Origin: Acidobacteriota bacterium
GTDB taxonomy: Bacteria; Acidobacteriota; Thermoanaerobaculia; Multivoradales; JAHZIX01
Direction of reading: 5' to 3'
Length of the DNA stretch: 64,000 bases
NCBI GenBank assembly: GCA_034211275.1
Contig: JAXHTF010000002.1
Span: 62,001 to 126,000 of the forward strand
Shown here: positions 44,607 through 52,078 of the stretch, piece by piece
Layout of the letters: the number at the start of each line of letters is the position of its first letter
Numbering within the stretch: position 1 is the stretch's first letter
The notes under the pieces: model-generated
The model's input: the letters and a program-made list of their open reading frames with translations, nothing else
Told to the model about the DNA's origin: nothing
Databases searched by the model: none
Made by a program: the position numbers and the translations under genes

Positions 44607-45674
44607 ATGCAAGACCTCCGCGCCCCTGTGCTCGCTCACCGCCGCCCCACAACGGGACCGGATCTGCGGGTTCACGCCCGTCTCTCCGACGCCGTGGGCT
44701 GGACTCCTCTGGTGCAGATGCGCCGCGCGCTGGAAGGCCACGAAGGCTGCGGCGAGGATCGCTGCGAGGTGTGGGCCAAGCTCGAGTTCATGAATCCCAT
44801 GGGCAGCGTCAAGGACCGCATCGCCCGCTTCATGATCCTGGAGGCGCTGGAAAGCGGGCAGCTGCGCGAGGGCGGCACCATCGTCGAGTCTTCTTCCGGC
44901 AGCACCGCCATGGGGCTGGCAATGATGGCGGCTCAATATGGCCTCAAGACCAAGCTGGTGGTGCGGCGCCAGACCTCGAAGGAGAAGCTCGACTGTTTGC
45001 GAGCTCTTGGAGTGGAGCTAGTGCTGGTGGACGGCACCCTGCCGCCGGAGGACCCGGAGAGCTACAACCGCAAGGCTCTGCAGGTGGTGGAGCAGACCCC
45101 CGGGGCCTACTATCCGGACCAGCACAACAACCGTGCCAACAACCGCGCCCACTATCTGACTACCGGTCCGGAGATCTGGCGCCAGATGGACGGACGCATC
45201 GACTATTTCGTCGCCGGCATCGGCACCGGCGGCACGGTCTCCGGCGTCGCCCGCTACCTCAAAGAGCAGGATCCCGCGATCCGCGTGGTGGCGGTGGATA
45301 TCGCCGGCTCGGTGTTCACTGAATACTTCCGCTCCCGCCGGATGGTAGAGCCTGCCCCCTATCGGGTGGAAGGTCTGGGGGACGAGGAGATCATCAACTG
45401 CCCGGAGTTCGAGCTCCTCGACGACATGGTCCAGGTCACCGACCGCCAGGCCTTTCATTGGGCGCGGCGCTTGGCGAAGCGCGAGGCGGTCTTCGCCGGC
45501 GGTTCCAGCGGCGGAGCCCTATGGGGCGTGAGTCAGGTCGCCCGGCAGCTGGACGGCTCCCTGGGCCGCCCGGCGCGCATCGCCACCCTCTTTCCGGACT
45601 CCGGCGGCCGCTACCTCAGCACCATCTACAACGATGAGTGGATGCGCGCTCAGGGTTTGCTCGACGACGGATAG
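44607..45674 (+). CDS. Cystathionine beta-synthase / cysteine synthase-like PLP enzyme
   Basis: The 355-residue fold-type II PLP enzyme has the lysine in MGSVKDRI (about 67-74), a substrate loop SSSGSTAMGLA (usual SGNTG with Asn changed to Ser), and the phosphate loop GTGGTVSG near 205. The stretch AHYLTTGPEIWRQMDG is closer to cystathionine beta-synthase than to plain cysteine synthase. The regulatory CBS domains are missing. It may make cysteine, cystathionine or a beta-substituted alanine such as diaminopropionate for the biosynthetic island. It starts 102 bp after the glycosyltransferase gene. The Ser substitution could change substrate choice. Confidence 0.88.
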   Translation: MQDLRAPVLAHRRPTTGPDLRVHARLSDAVGWTPLVQMRRALEGHEGCGEDRCEVWAKLEFMNPMGSVKDRIARFMILEALESGQLREGGTIVESSSGSTAMGLAMMAAQYGLKTKLVVRRQTSKEKLDCLRALGVELVLVDGTLPPEDPESYNRKALQVVEQTPGAYYPDQHNNRANNRAHYLTTGPEIWRQMDGRIDYFVAGIGTGGTVSGVARYLKEQDPAIRVVAVDIAGSVFTEYFRSRRMVEPAPYRVEGLGDEEIINCPEFELLDDMVQVTDRQAFHWARRLAKREAVFAGGSSGGALWGVSQVARQLDGSLGRPARIATLFPDSGGRYLSTIYNDEWMRAQGLLDDG

Positions 45675-45720
45675 CCTCAATACCCGAGCCGGCCCGCCGC
45701 TTTGCCTGCTCGACGAAGAA

Positions 45721-46518
45721 TCACCGAACCCCGAGAATCCAGCCTTCCACCGATGCCAGCGCGTGGCCTTCGGGGGTGAGATCCGGGTGGAGAAACTGTC
45801 CCAGCCGGCCGCAGCGATCCGCCTGCTGCATCCAGGCAGCGGCGCTGTAGGCGTCGTGCTGGTCGCCGGTGCGGTTCTCCCGCGGGAAACCGCTGCTCCA
45901 CAGAGATGGGTAGACCTCGGCAATCGCGGAGCGGCCGTCGGGGATCTGCCAGCCGTCGAAGGGCCAGAAGTGCAGCTTCGCGCCGAGGCGCCGGCGCAGG
46001 AGCAAGAGCCAGGGCAGCCCGCTGTGGGTGGACTTTGCCACCGAGCCCTGGACGTCGAAGTGGAACACCGATTTGGCGCCGCCGGCTCGGCGCTCGCACA
46101 GCCTCCGCCAGCGCGCATCGCCGCTCCGGCTCGTGCCGTCACCGACCCGGGCCTGGCGCACGTCGTCGACCCAAACCCCGTCGCCGCCGGTGGGCCAGTG
46201 ACGGGAGAAGTCGGCGAGGAAGGCGTCCCAATCCGGCTCCACTCCATGGAGCTCGAAGTAGGGCAGGGGGAAGGAGAATCCATGATCGATGCCCACCAGG
46301 GTAGCCCCGCCGCCCTCCTCCAGGATCTCCGCTAGCCAGTGGGCAAGGCCTCGCCGAGACCAATACTTCGAGCGTCCTGTGGTGGGTGAGATCTCCCGCG
46401 GCGGCTCGGCGCCGTCCGCCCGATAGGCCCGCAGCCCCGGCAGCCCCTTCTCTGGCGTGGCGGCGCCGGAATAATCGATACCGATATATCGCTCAAAGCT
46501 CCGGCGGATCCTGGTCAC
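45721..46518 (-). CDS. DUF429-like RNase H-fold protein
   Basis: The 265-residue protein starts with YIGIDYSGAA, has a second acidic strand VGIDHGFSFP (about 76-85), then AEVYPSLW (about 205-212) and GDQHDAYSAAAWMQ near the C-terminus. This ordered set of Asp residues in strands is the DUF429 pattern, predicted to have an RNase H-like nuclease fold. No experimental role is known to me for the family. It converges on the PLP enzyme gene with 46 bp between, and no partner is evident. Confidence 0.8.
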   Translation of the reverse strand: MTRIRRSFERYIGIDYSGAATPEKGLPGLRAYRADGAEPPREISPTTGRSKYWSRRGLAHWLAEILEEGGGATLVGIDHGFSFPLPYFELHGVEPDWDAFLADFSRHWPTGGDGVWVDDVRQARVGDGTSRSGDARWRRLCERRAGGAKSVFHFDVQGSVAKSTHSGLPWLLLLRRRLGAKLHFWPFDGWQIPDGRSAIAEVYPSLWSSGFPRENRTGDQHDAYSAAAWMQQADRCGRLGQFLHPDLTPEGHALASVEGWILGVR

Positions 46519-46942
46519 GGAAGATTTCCTCGGTTGGAGGGTGAGAAGAAAAATGCGTTCGTTCGAGCGTGATTCCTCCCAATCCTCGCTCGGGTGTCTC
46601 GGGTGGTGGACTTCGATACACCCTCTTAGTGTTGTTGCTTTCTTCTAGACATGTGAAATTTGGTCTCTCCGGAAAGGTTTCTTTGGGAGGCGGATGGCAA
46701 TCGCTGCATGTCCTTGAAGAAAAGCGACTTGATGGGTGAAGACTGTTTTAGCGGCGGCTGGATGGCTCGTTACCTGCTAGAGATAAGGCCTAAGGCTGCC
46801 ATAGAAAAGCAATGCTATGCGTCAGTTCGGCTTATCCGAAGATTTAGAGTTTGGCATCTCGCTCTTTGGCGCATAGCGTATGAGCAGCGGGGACATGACC
46901 GGCAATGTTGCTTGGTTGGGGAGCCCTGCGGTTGGAGGAGCG
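46519..46942. other. AT-richer intergenic region upstream of a small peptide gene
   Basis: This 424-bp stretch is visibly lower in GC than its surroundings. A plus-strand reading frame (46660-47010) crosses it but has poor codon use and overlaps the small peptide gene in another frame. The only promoter-like pair I can support is at 46851-46879. Confidence 0.5.
46851..46879 (+). promoter_or_regulatory. Possible sigma70-type promoter for the small peptide gene
   Basis: TTGGCA (5 of 6 match to the -35 consensus) and TAGCGT (3 of 6) are separated by 17 bp. They lie 63 bp before the ATG at 46943. The weak -10 keeps confidence low. Confidence 0.3.
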
Positions 46943-47107
46943 ATGCGTGCATTCTTCTTGGTGATCGTACTTGCACTGATTCTGGGCTTGGCCCCCTTGA
47001 GCCAGGCTAGCGAGGAGCAGTCCTCCTCGGTTCAGGCTTTGATGCAAGGGCAAGATTGGATGGGGCCGGTGGTAGAGATGGGCCCCGGAATCGACCCAGA
47101 CGCCTAA
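46943..47107 (+). CDS. Small exported peptide, 54 residues
   Basis: ATG 46943 follows GGAGGAG by three bases. Residues 1-23 form a signal peptide (MRAFFLVIVLALILGLAPLSQA). The mature part of about 31 residues is acidic and ends DWMGPVVEMGPGIDPDA, with no cysteine. It is too short for an enzyme. Downstream, across a shared terminator, lies a convergent gene for an HTH-TPR regulator, the arrangement of peptide-sensing systems in which a processed C-terminal peptide is the signal. An inhibitor or a structural secreted peptide are alternatives. An upstream in-frame start exists but lacks a ribosome site. Confidence 0.6.
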   Translation: MRAFFLVIVLALILGLAPLSQASEEQSSSVQALMQGQDWMGPVVEMGPGIDPDA

Positions 47108-47122
47108 CGGAATGAAAGTGCA

Positions 47123-47171
47123 GGCTGATGCGGACCGCAGACCTCACGACTGCGGCCCGCATCAGCCTTTT
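47123..47171. terminator. Strong terminator between convergent genes
   Basis: An 18-bp stem with one mismatch (47123-47140 with 47150-47167), a 9-base loop and TTTT at 47168-47171 form a rho-independent terminator for the peptide gene. It may also serve the convergent regulator gene. Confidence 0.85.
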
Positions 47172-47215
47172 GAGCTGCAAGGCCGGAGGCCAAGAAGCGA
47201 GCTTCCTGGAGGCGG

Positions 47216-48547
47216 CTAGGCTTCTGCGAGTCCCTCTAGGTATGACCTGTCGCTGGTAGATGCGGGCTCTACGCTCTGGCTTAGAGAAAGCCAGATCTTT
47301 CCCTGTCGCCGCTCGCTCTCGATTTGGCGCTTGATGCGTTCAACGAGAGCAAGGGTCAGGCCTTCCTGGCCGGCGCGCAGCAACTCAGCTAGCGCGGCAG
47401 TGATGACCTTGCTGTTGTGTAGTGGTTCGACCAGGGCGCGCATAGAGGTGGCGGTTAGGTAGGCCTCCCTGGGGTTGCCGAGTTGAAGCTGCACGTGTAC
47501 CAGGTCGCAGGTAGCGAGAGCTGCCTCACCGAGGTGGCACGATCTCATGGTGCTCACAACTTCCCACAGCAATTCCGCCGCGACCTCGGGCATGTCTAGC
47601 TTGATCAGCAAGCTAGCGCGCAACCAGACAAGCTTGGCGCGGTGCCTAGCGCCCATCGCTTCCGAGAGCTTCTCAGCTTCGGCCAAGCATTGCAGAGCAC
47701 TCTCCAGCTGGCGCTTGTTCTCATAAACCCGCGCCATGTTCTGTAGAGCTGCGCAACGATACCGAAAAGCATTCTCCGGAAGTTTAGCGAGGGCGGTTTG
47801 GAAGCACTGTAGAGCCTCGTCATCGCGATCTAGATAGCTCAAGCAAAGTCCTTGCTCCACGGCTACTTTGGCGATGCCTTCGAAATCCCCTGCTCGCAGG
47901 AGGTGAATCGAGGCTCGCTCGGCCAGAGTCAAGGCTGTGGATCTATGGCCACGGTCTAGCGCCACATAGCTGAATCGGCGGAGAAGGTTGCCAAAACAAG
48001 CTAGATCTCCGTGCTGGTAGGCCATCTGTACGGCTGCGTGAAGGGTATGCTCCGCCTCGTCGAGGAGGAGCAGCAGGCGCTGGGCGGAGCCCGCGATGCC
48101 CAGAAGCTGCGGCACCCGCTGGAGCTCTACTAGAGGGATAGAAGCCTCGGCTAACTTGAGGGCCGTCTCAGGGTCATGGTCTCTTCGTCGATCCAACGCC
48201 TCCAAGAAGTCTTCCCCCACCCCGGGGGCCTCCTGCTCCTGAATCACTCGGTCCCAGGCTTTTTCCACGATCGGCGGCGGCTCGCCGCAGGGGCGGTCGA
48301 GGTCTAGTCCCTCGCCGGTGGCCAGGTGACGGCGCAGGAAGGAGATGGGGTGCAGGCCGAGGTGGTCGAGCACTGCGAGCAGATCCTGGAGGCGCAGATC
48401 ACCGTTCTGCCGGCGGTAATGCCACCAGCCGGTCTGTTCGCCGAGAGCGCGCTCCAGCTTCGAGATGGAGCCATATCCCCGGCTCCGGATTTCTCGATCG
48501 AGGGCATCGACCAGCAATGCCGAGGTCGACTTCTGGAATTTTTCCAA
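47216..48547 (-). CDS. HTH-TPR transcriptional regulator (RRNPP-like layout)
   Basis: The 443-residue protein has an XRE-like helix-turn-helix in the first 70 residues (SISKLERALGEQTGWWHY, then NGDLRLQDLLAVLDHLGLHP), then a long array of TPR-like helix pairs to about 410. This is the layout of RRNPP regulators (Rap, Rgg, PlcR, NprR), which bind short signalling peptides in the TPR part. I chose TTG 48547 because GGGAGG lies seven bases before it; a TTG 42 bases upstream lacks a site. The TPR half is lower in GC than neighbours. Three direct repeats overlap the start region and may be its operators. Its convergent neighbour encodes a 54-residue exported peptide. Confidence 0.72.
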   Translation of the reverse strand: MEKFQKSTSALLVDALDREIRSRGYGSISKLERALGEQTGWWHYRRQNGDLRLQDLLAVLDHLGLHPISFLRRHLATGEGLDLDRPCGEPPPIVEKAWDRVIQEQEAPGVGEDFLEALDRRRDHDPETALKLAEASIPLVELQRVPQLLGIAGSAQRLLLLLDEAEHTLHAAVQMAYQHGDLACFGNLLRRFSYVALDRGHRSTALTLAERASIHLLRAGDFEGIAKVAVEQGLCLSYLDRDDEALQCFQTALAKLPENAFRYRCAALQNMARVYENKRQLESALQCLAEAEKLSEAMGARHRAKLVWLRASLLIKLDMPEVAAELLWEVVSTMRSCHLGEAALATCDLVHVQLQLGNPREAYLTATSMRALVEPLHNSKVITAALAELLRAGQEGLTLALVERIKRQIESERRQGKIWLSLSQSVEPASTSDRSYLEGLAEA

Positions 48548-48628
48548 AACTTGGCCTCCCGCAGGCGTTGACTTCTTGAATGGCTCCAAGTCTACAGGGA
48601 AACTGCTCGATATCGAAACTTCTTGAAT
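48529..48628. promoter_or_regulatory. Three direct repeats ACTTCTTGAAT at the regulator start
   Basis: ACTTCTTGAAT occurs exactly at 48571-48581 and 48618-48628 and with one change (ACTTCTGGAAT) at 48529-48539, at intervals of 42 and 47 bp. Each exact copy contains the dyad TTC-TT-GAA. Two copies lie before the chosen TTG start and one just inside the gene, suggesting autoregulatory operators. Confidence 0.5.
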
Positions 48629-48929
48629 AGGGTCGAGTGCTGAGAAGCGTGACTAAAGGGCCGGTACCGCTGGCTGCCGGCTCGAAGCTCCCGGGCTTTG
48701 CGATGCGAGCACGGGGTCGCTTTCCGTTCAGAGGGTCAGGCCGGTCTTCGGTTCCGAGGATGCATCCACCGCTGGCGTGCGGCGTTCCTGGTCGAGGATC
48801 CGGCGGCAACTGCCCCAGGAGCCAGCTTGGTGATTCCAGCGGGCCCGCCGGAGCGAATTCGCCGCCTCGGTTGCCACCAGGCCCCACTATGTTTTGTTGA
48901 TGCGGTGCAACTTTTGAGGAGACCCGCCC
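48590..48929. other. Divergent region between HTH-TPR regulator and unknown gene
   Basis: This 340-bp gap holds one ACTTCTTGAAT repeat near its left end. The right end is AT-richer (TATGTTTTGTTGATG near 48890-48905) and may contain the plus-strand promoter, but I cannot place a pair with proper spacing. Confidence 0.4.
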
Positions 48930-49715
48930 ATGAACGCTGTCGAACCCCAGTCCCCTTCGATTTCCCCTGCCCCTTCCGTCCATGGAGCCGGTGCCTTTCG
49001 TGAAGTGCTGTTGGAGTGGTTCCTCGCTCCGGCCGAAGAGGCGATGCTTCGCCGTGCCGGCCGCTTTCTCGAAGATCTTCTGCGCCGTGCCGACCCTCTG
49101 TCTGAGGGCGAGGCGTTGCGTGCCCGGGTCAGTGCCATCCTCGGTGACCTCGAGTTTCTTGCCGCCTTTCTCCAGGACAACGTCGACGTGCGCGGTCGCA
49201 GCACGCTCAATCCGTCGGATTGGGAGCTGGCCAAGAAGGCCGGTCGGGATGGCATGCGGCTGATGCTGTGGGCGGAAGAGATCTTCCCCAAAGTCCGTGG
49301 CGGAGCCTCGGTGGAGCTCGACGCCGCCACCTGGGAGGACGCCTTCGGGTTCCGGGAGACCGCTCTCTGGCCCCTCGGGGGCTCCGCCGACGCCCAGGCG
49401 CTGCGCGACCTCGGTGGGCTGGTCTACGCGTATGCCCGCGAGTCTCAGGGCGGCGAAGTCCAACTGCCCGAGTCCTCCACCCGCCGTGAAGTGCGGGCGG
49501 CGGCGCGGGATCTGTTGTCCCTGTCCGAGTTCACCGCCCAGACCGCTGCCCTCGCCGACGGTCCGTTGGCTACGGCGCTGCGGACTTTGGTCCAGCGTCT
49601 CGAGGGGGTCGCCCAGAGCTTCCTGCGCGCCCTGTGCAGCCCCGGTGGTGCGGTCAGCGTCGATGATTCGGACGCACAGCCGGCGCTGGTTTCGGTGCAT
49701 AGCGCCGAGTCCTGA
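48930..49715 (+). CDS. Unknown helical protein, 261 residues
   Basis: I do not recognise this protein. It is soluble and mostly helical (LRRAGRFLEDLLRRAD, ALRARVSAILGDLEFLAAFLQ, REVRAAARDLLSLSEFTAQTAAL), with an unfolded N-terminal 20 residues and a short acidic tail, and only one cysteine near 245. There is no signal peptide or membrane helix. The ATG follows GAGGAG. It is divergent from the HTH-TPR regulator and may be its target, since repeats that look like operators lie in the shared region. It has no similarity that I can see to the 146-residue unknown protein near the CHAT gene. Confidence 0.75.
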   Translation: MNAVEPQSPSISPAPSVHGAGAFREVLLEWFLAPAEEAMLRRAGRFLEDLLRRADPLSEGEALRARVSAILGDLEFLAAFLQDNVDVRGRSTLNPSDWELAKKAGRDGMRLMLWAEEIFPKVRGGASVELDAATWEDAFGFRETALWPLGGSADAQALRDLGGLVYAYARESQGGEVQLPESSTRREVRAAARDLLSLSEFTAQTAALADGPLATALRTLVQRLEGVAQSFLRALCSPGGAVSVDDSDAQPALVSVHSAES

Positions 49716-49820
49716 AGCTCATCTTCCTCCGGGTTCGGGAACCACCGGGAGGCTCTGTCCTTCCGGCCGAAGCATCAGTCCAAGCAGCTGACCTAGACGT
49801 CTCATCGTGCTAGCCTCGGC

Positions 49821-49848
49821 GGGTGCTCGGAGTGCGCTCTCCGCACCC
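49821..49848 (+). promoter_or_regulatory. Hairpin in the PEP carboxykinase leader
   Basis: GGGTGC (49821-49826) pairs with GCACCC (49843-49848) and GGAG (49829-49832) with CTCC (49839-49842), giving a 10-bp stem with a 2-base bulge and 6-base loop, about 30 bases before the pckA start. It could be an operator or an mRNA leader structure. Confidence 0.35.
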
Positions 49849-49878
49849 AAACAATCCGCAACGTTCAAGAGGTAGACG

Positions 49879-51459
49879 ATGAGCGAGCTGTTCGATCTGA
49901 CCGCCTACGGCATTCATGTTGACTCCATAGTCCGCAACCCGCCGCCGGCGCTGCTCTACGAACACGGTCTGAGCGAGGAAGCCGGTACCGCCATCGCCTC
50001 CTCCGGCGCCCTCATCGCCTACAGTGGCGACAAGACCGGTCGCAGTCCCGACGACAAGCGCATCGTCGAAGATCCGGGCAGCAAGGACGACGTCTGGTGG
50101 GGGCCGGTGAACACGCCCATCGACGACCACACCTTCGAGATCAACCTCGAACGGGCCACCGACTACCTCAACACTCGCCCTCGCCTCTACGTCATCGACG
50201 GCTTCGCCGGCTGGGACGAGAAGTACCGCATCAAGGTGCGGATCATCACTTCCCGGGCCTACCACGCCCTGTTCATGTTCAACATGTTGATCCGCCCGAC
50301 GATGGCGGAGCTGAAGGATTTTGGCGAGCCCGACTATGTGGTGTTCAACGGTGGCGGCTTCCCCGCCAACCGCTACACCACCGGCATGACCTCCAAGACC
50401 AGCGTCAGCTTGCATTTGGGGCAGCGCAAATTCGTCATCCTGGGCACCGAGTACGCCGGTGAGATGAAGAAGGGCATCTTCACCGTCATGCACTACTTGA
50501 TGCCGAAGCAGAACATCTTCAGCATGCACTGCTCCGCCAACGAGGGCATGGAGGGAGATGTCTCCGTCTTCTTCGGCCTCTCCGGCACCGGCAAGACCTC
50601 TCTCAGCGCCGACGCCCGGCGGCGTCTCATCGGCGACGACGAGCATTGTTGGAGCGACGATGGTGTGTTCAACATCGAGGGCGGTTGTTACGCCAAGGCC
50701 ATCGACCTGTCGGCGGAGAAGGAGCCGGAGATCTTCAACGCCATTCGCTTCGGCTCGGTGCTGGAGAACGTGGTCTACGACCCGGACACCCGGGAGGTGG
50801 ACTACTCCGACACCTCCATCACCGTCAACACCCGCTGCAGTTATCCCATCGAGTTCATCCCCAACGCCAAGATTCCCTGCGTGGCGGGGCATCCCAAGAA
50901 CGTCATCTTCCTCACCGCCGACGCTTTCGGGGTGTTGCCGCCGGTGAGCAAGCTGACCCCGGCTCAGGCCATGTACCATTTCATCAGCGGCTACACTGCC
51001 AAGATCGCCGGTACCGAGGTCGGGGTCACCGAGCCCCAGGCCACCTTCTCCGCCTGCTTCGGGGCTCCGTTTCTCGTCTGGCACCCGACGCGTTACGCTG
51101 AGCTGTTGGCGGAAAAGCTCCGTGCCCACGGAGCCCAGACCTGGCTGGTCAACACCGGCTGGACCGGCGGTCCCTACGGCGTCGGTCACCGCATCTCCCT
51201 GCCCCACACCCGCGCCATCATCGACGGCATCCACGACGGCACCCTCGACCAGGCGCCGACGGAGCGGGATCCGGTCTTCGGGATCGAGGTGCCGACGAAG
51301 TGCCTGGGAGTGCCGGCGGAGATCCTCAAGCCCAAGCAGACCTGGGCCGACGGCGCCGCCTACGACGCCCAGGCGGAGAAGCTCGCCGGGCTGTTCCGGA
51401 AGAATTTCGAAAAGTACGCCGACGAGGCCAGCGAAGAGATCAAGGCCGCCGGCCCCTGA
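49879..51459 (+). CDS. pckA: Phosphoenolpyruvate carboxykinase (ATP)
   Basis: The 526-residue cytoplasmic enzyme converts oxaloacetate and ATP to phosphoenolpyruvate, CO2 and ADP, the first step of gluconeogenesis. The ATP-type kinase loop [11 protein letters not shown] is at 233-243 (Lys239). Other family motifs include [14 protein letters not shown] near 55, the metal and substrate region [18 protein letters not shown] before the loop, and [12 protein letters not shown] near 430. Length and motif order match the ATP-dependent family and not the GTP type. The start follows AGAGGT. Confidence 0.97.
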   Translation: MSELFDLTAYGIHVDSIVRNPPPALLYEHGLSEEAGTAIASSGALIAYSGDKTGRSPDDKRIVEDPGSKDDVWWGPVNTPIDDHTFEINLERATDYLNTRPRLYVIDGFAGWDEKYRIKVRIITSRAYHALFMFNMLIRPTMAELKDFGEPDYVVFNGGGFPANRYTTGMTSKTSVSLHLGQRKFVILGTEYAGEMKKGIFTVMHYLMPKQNIFSMHCSANEGMEGDVSVFFGLSGTGKTSLSADARRRLIGDDEHCWSDDGVFNIEGGCYAKAIDLSAEKEPEIFNAIRFGSVLENVVYDPDTREVDYSDTSITVNTRCSYPIEFIPNAKIPCVAGHPKNVIFLTADAFGVLPPVSKLTPAQAMYHFISGYTAKIAGTEVGVTEPQATFSACFGAPFLVWHPTRYAELLAEKLRAHGAQTWLVNTGWTGGPYGVGHRISLPHTRAIIDGIHDGTLDQAPTERDPVFGIEVPTKCLGVPAEILKPKQTWADGAAYDAQAEKLAGLFRKNFEKYADEASEEIKAAGP

Positions 51460-51483
51460 GCTCGCGTTCGCGGCTGACCCGGG

Positions 51484-52056
51484 TCAGAAGCGCCAGCCGG
51501 CGTTGATGAAGAAGCCGGTGAGGTCGAAGTTGGAGTCGCCGATGTCGAGATCGTCCAGGTCGTCGATGTCGTCGAAGTCCAGATCGTCGAGGGTGCCCTC
51601 GACTTCCCGATACCCCGCCTCGACGAAGAAGCTGCGGAACTGCAGCCCGGCGCGGAAGTAGTATCCGACCTCGTCGTCGACGCTGCCCGCCGGCGTGTCG
51701 AGAAGGTAGAGGGTGCCGCCGGCGCCGAGGTAGATGCCGGTGCGGCCGCCGAGATTGACCCGAGCGCCGATATCCACCGGGATCGCCTCGATCTCCAGGG
51801 TGATGGTGTCGAGGCCCGGATCGTCGAGGTCGAAGTCGAAATCCTCACCGAAGTCTTCGAAGTAGGAGACGCCCAGCTCCAGCTGGAGAGCGCTGAAGAA
51901 GGTCAGCCGCGCGCCGGCCCCCACCGACTCCCCGAAGTCATCCGTATCCCAATAACTGCCGTGGACGGAGAGATCCATCGCGCTGGCCGACATCGGGGCC
52001 AACAACATGAGGGCGAAGGCTGCGAGGAGGGCGGGGAGGCTGCGCTGATAGGTCAA
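51484..52056 (-). CDS. Small outer-membrane beta-barrel protein
   Basis: The 190-residue protein has a signal peptide ending SASA (about 27) and about eight amphipathic strands; it ends FFINAGWRF with the terminal Phe of barrel proteins. Two strongly Asp-rich loops (EDFGEDFDFDLDDPG near 68-82 and DDLDFDDIDDLDDLDIGD near 155-172) could bind divalent cations, which fits the metal efflux genes next door. It resembles OmpA/OmpW-size eight-strand barrels in size only. It is separated from the efflux operon by 22 bp on the same strand and may be its last gene. Confidence 0.72.
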   Translation of the reverse strand: MTYQRSLPALLAAFALMLLAPMSASAMDLSVHGSYWDTDDFGESVGAGARLTFFSALQLELGVSYFEDFGEDFDFDLDDPGLDTITLEIEAIPVDIGARVNLGGRTGIYLGAGGTLYLLDTPAGSVDDEVGYYFRAGLQFRSFFVEAGYREVEGTLDDLDFDDIDDLDDLDIGDSNFDLTGFFINAGWRF

Positions 52057-52078
52057 GGGTCGACTCCTTTGGGTTGGT

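Noticed and set aside
46660-47010. 116-codon plus-strand frame in the AT-richer gap
   Set aside because: No ribosome site, no signal peptide or family pattern, and it overlaps the better-supported small peptide gene.
51474-51487. Perfect palindrome CTGACCCGGGTCAG at the end of pckA
   Set aside because: No loop or T-run for a terminator; it includes the stop of the convergent gene and may be chance in GC-rich sequence.
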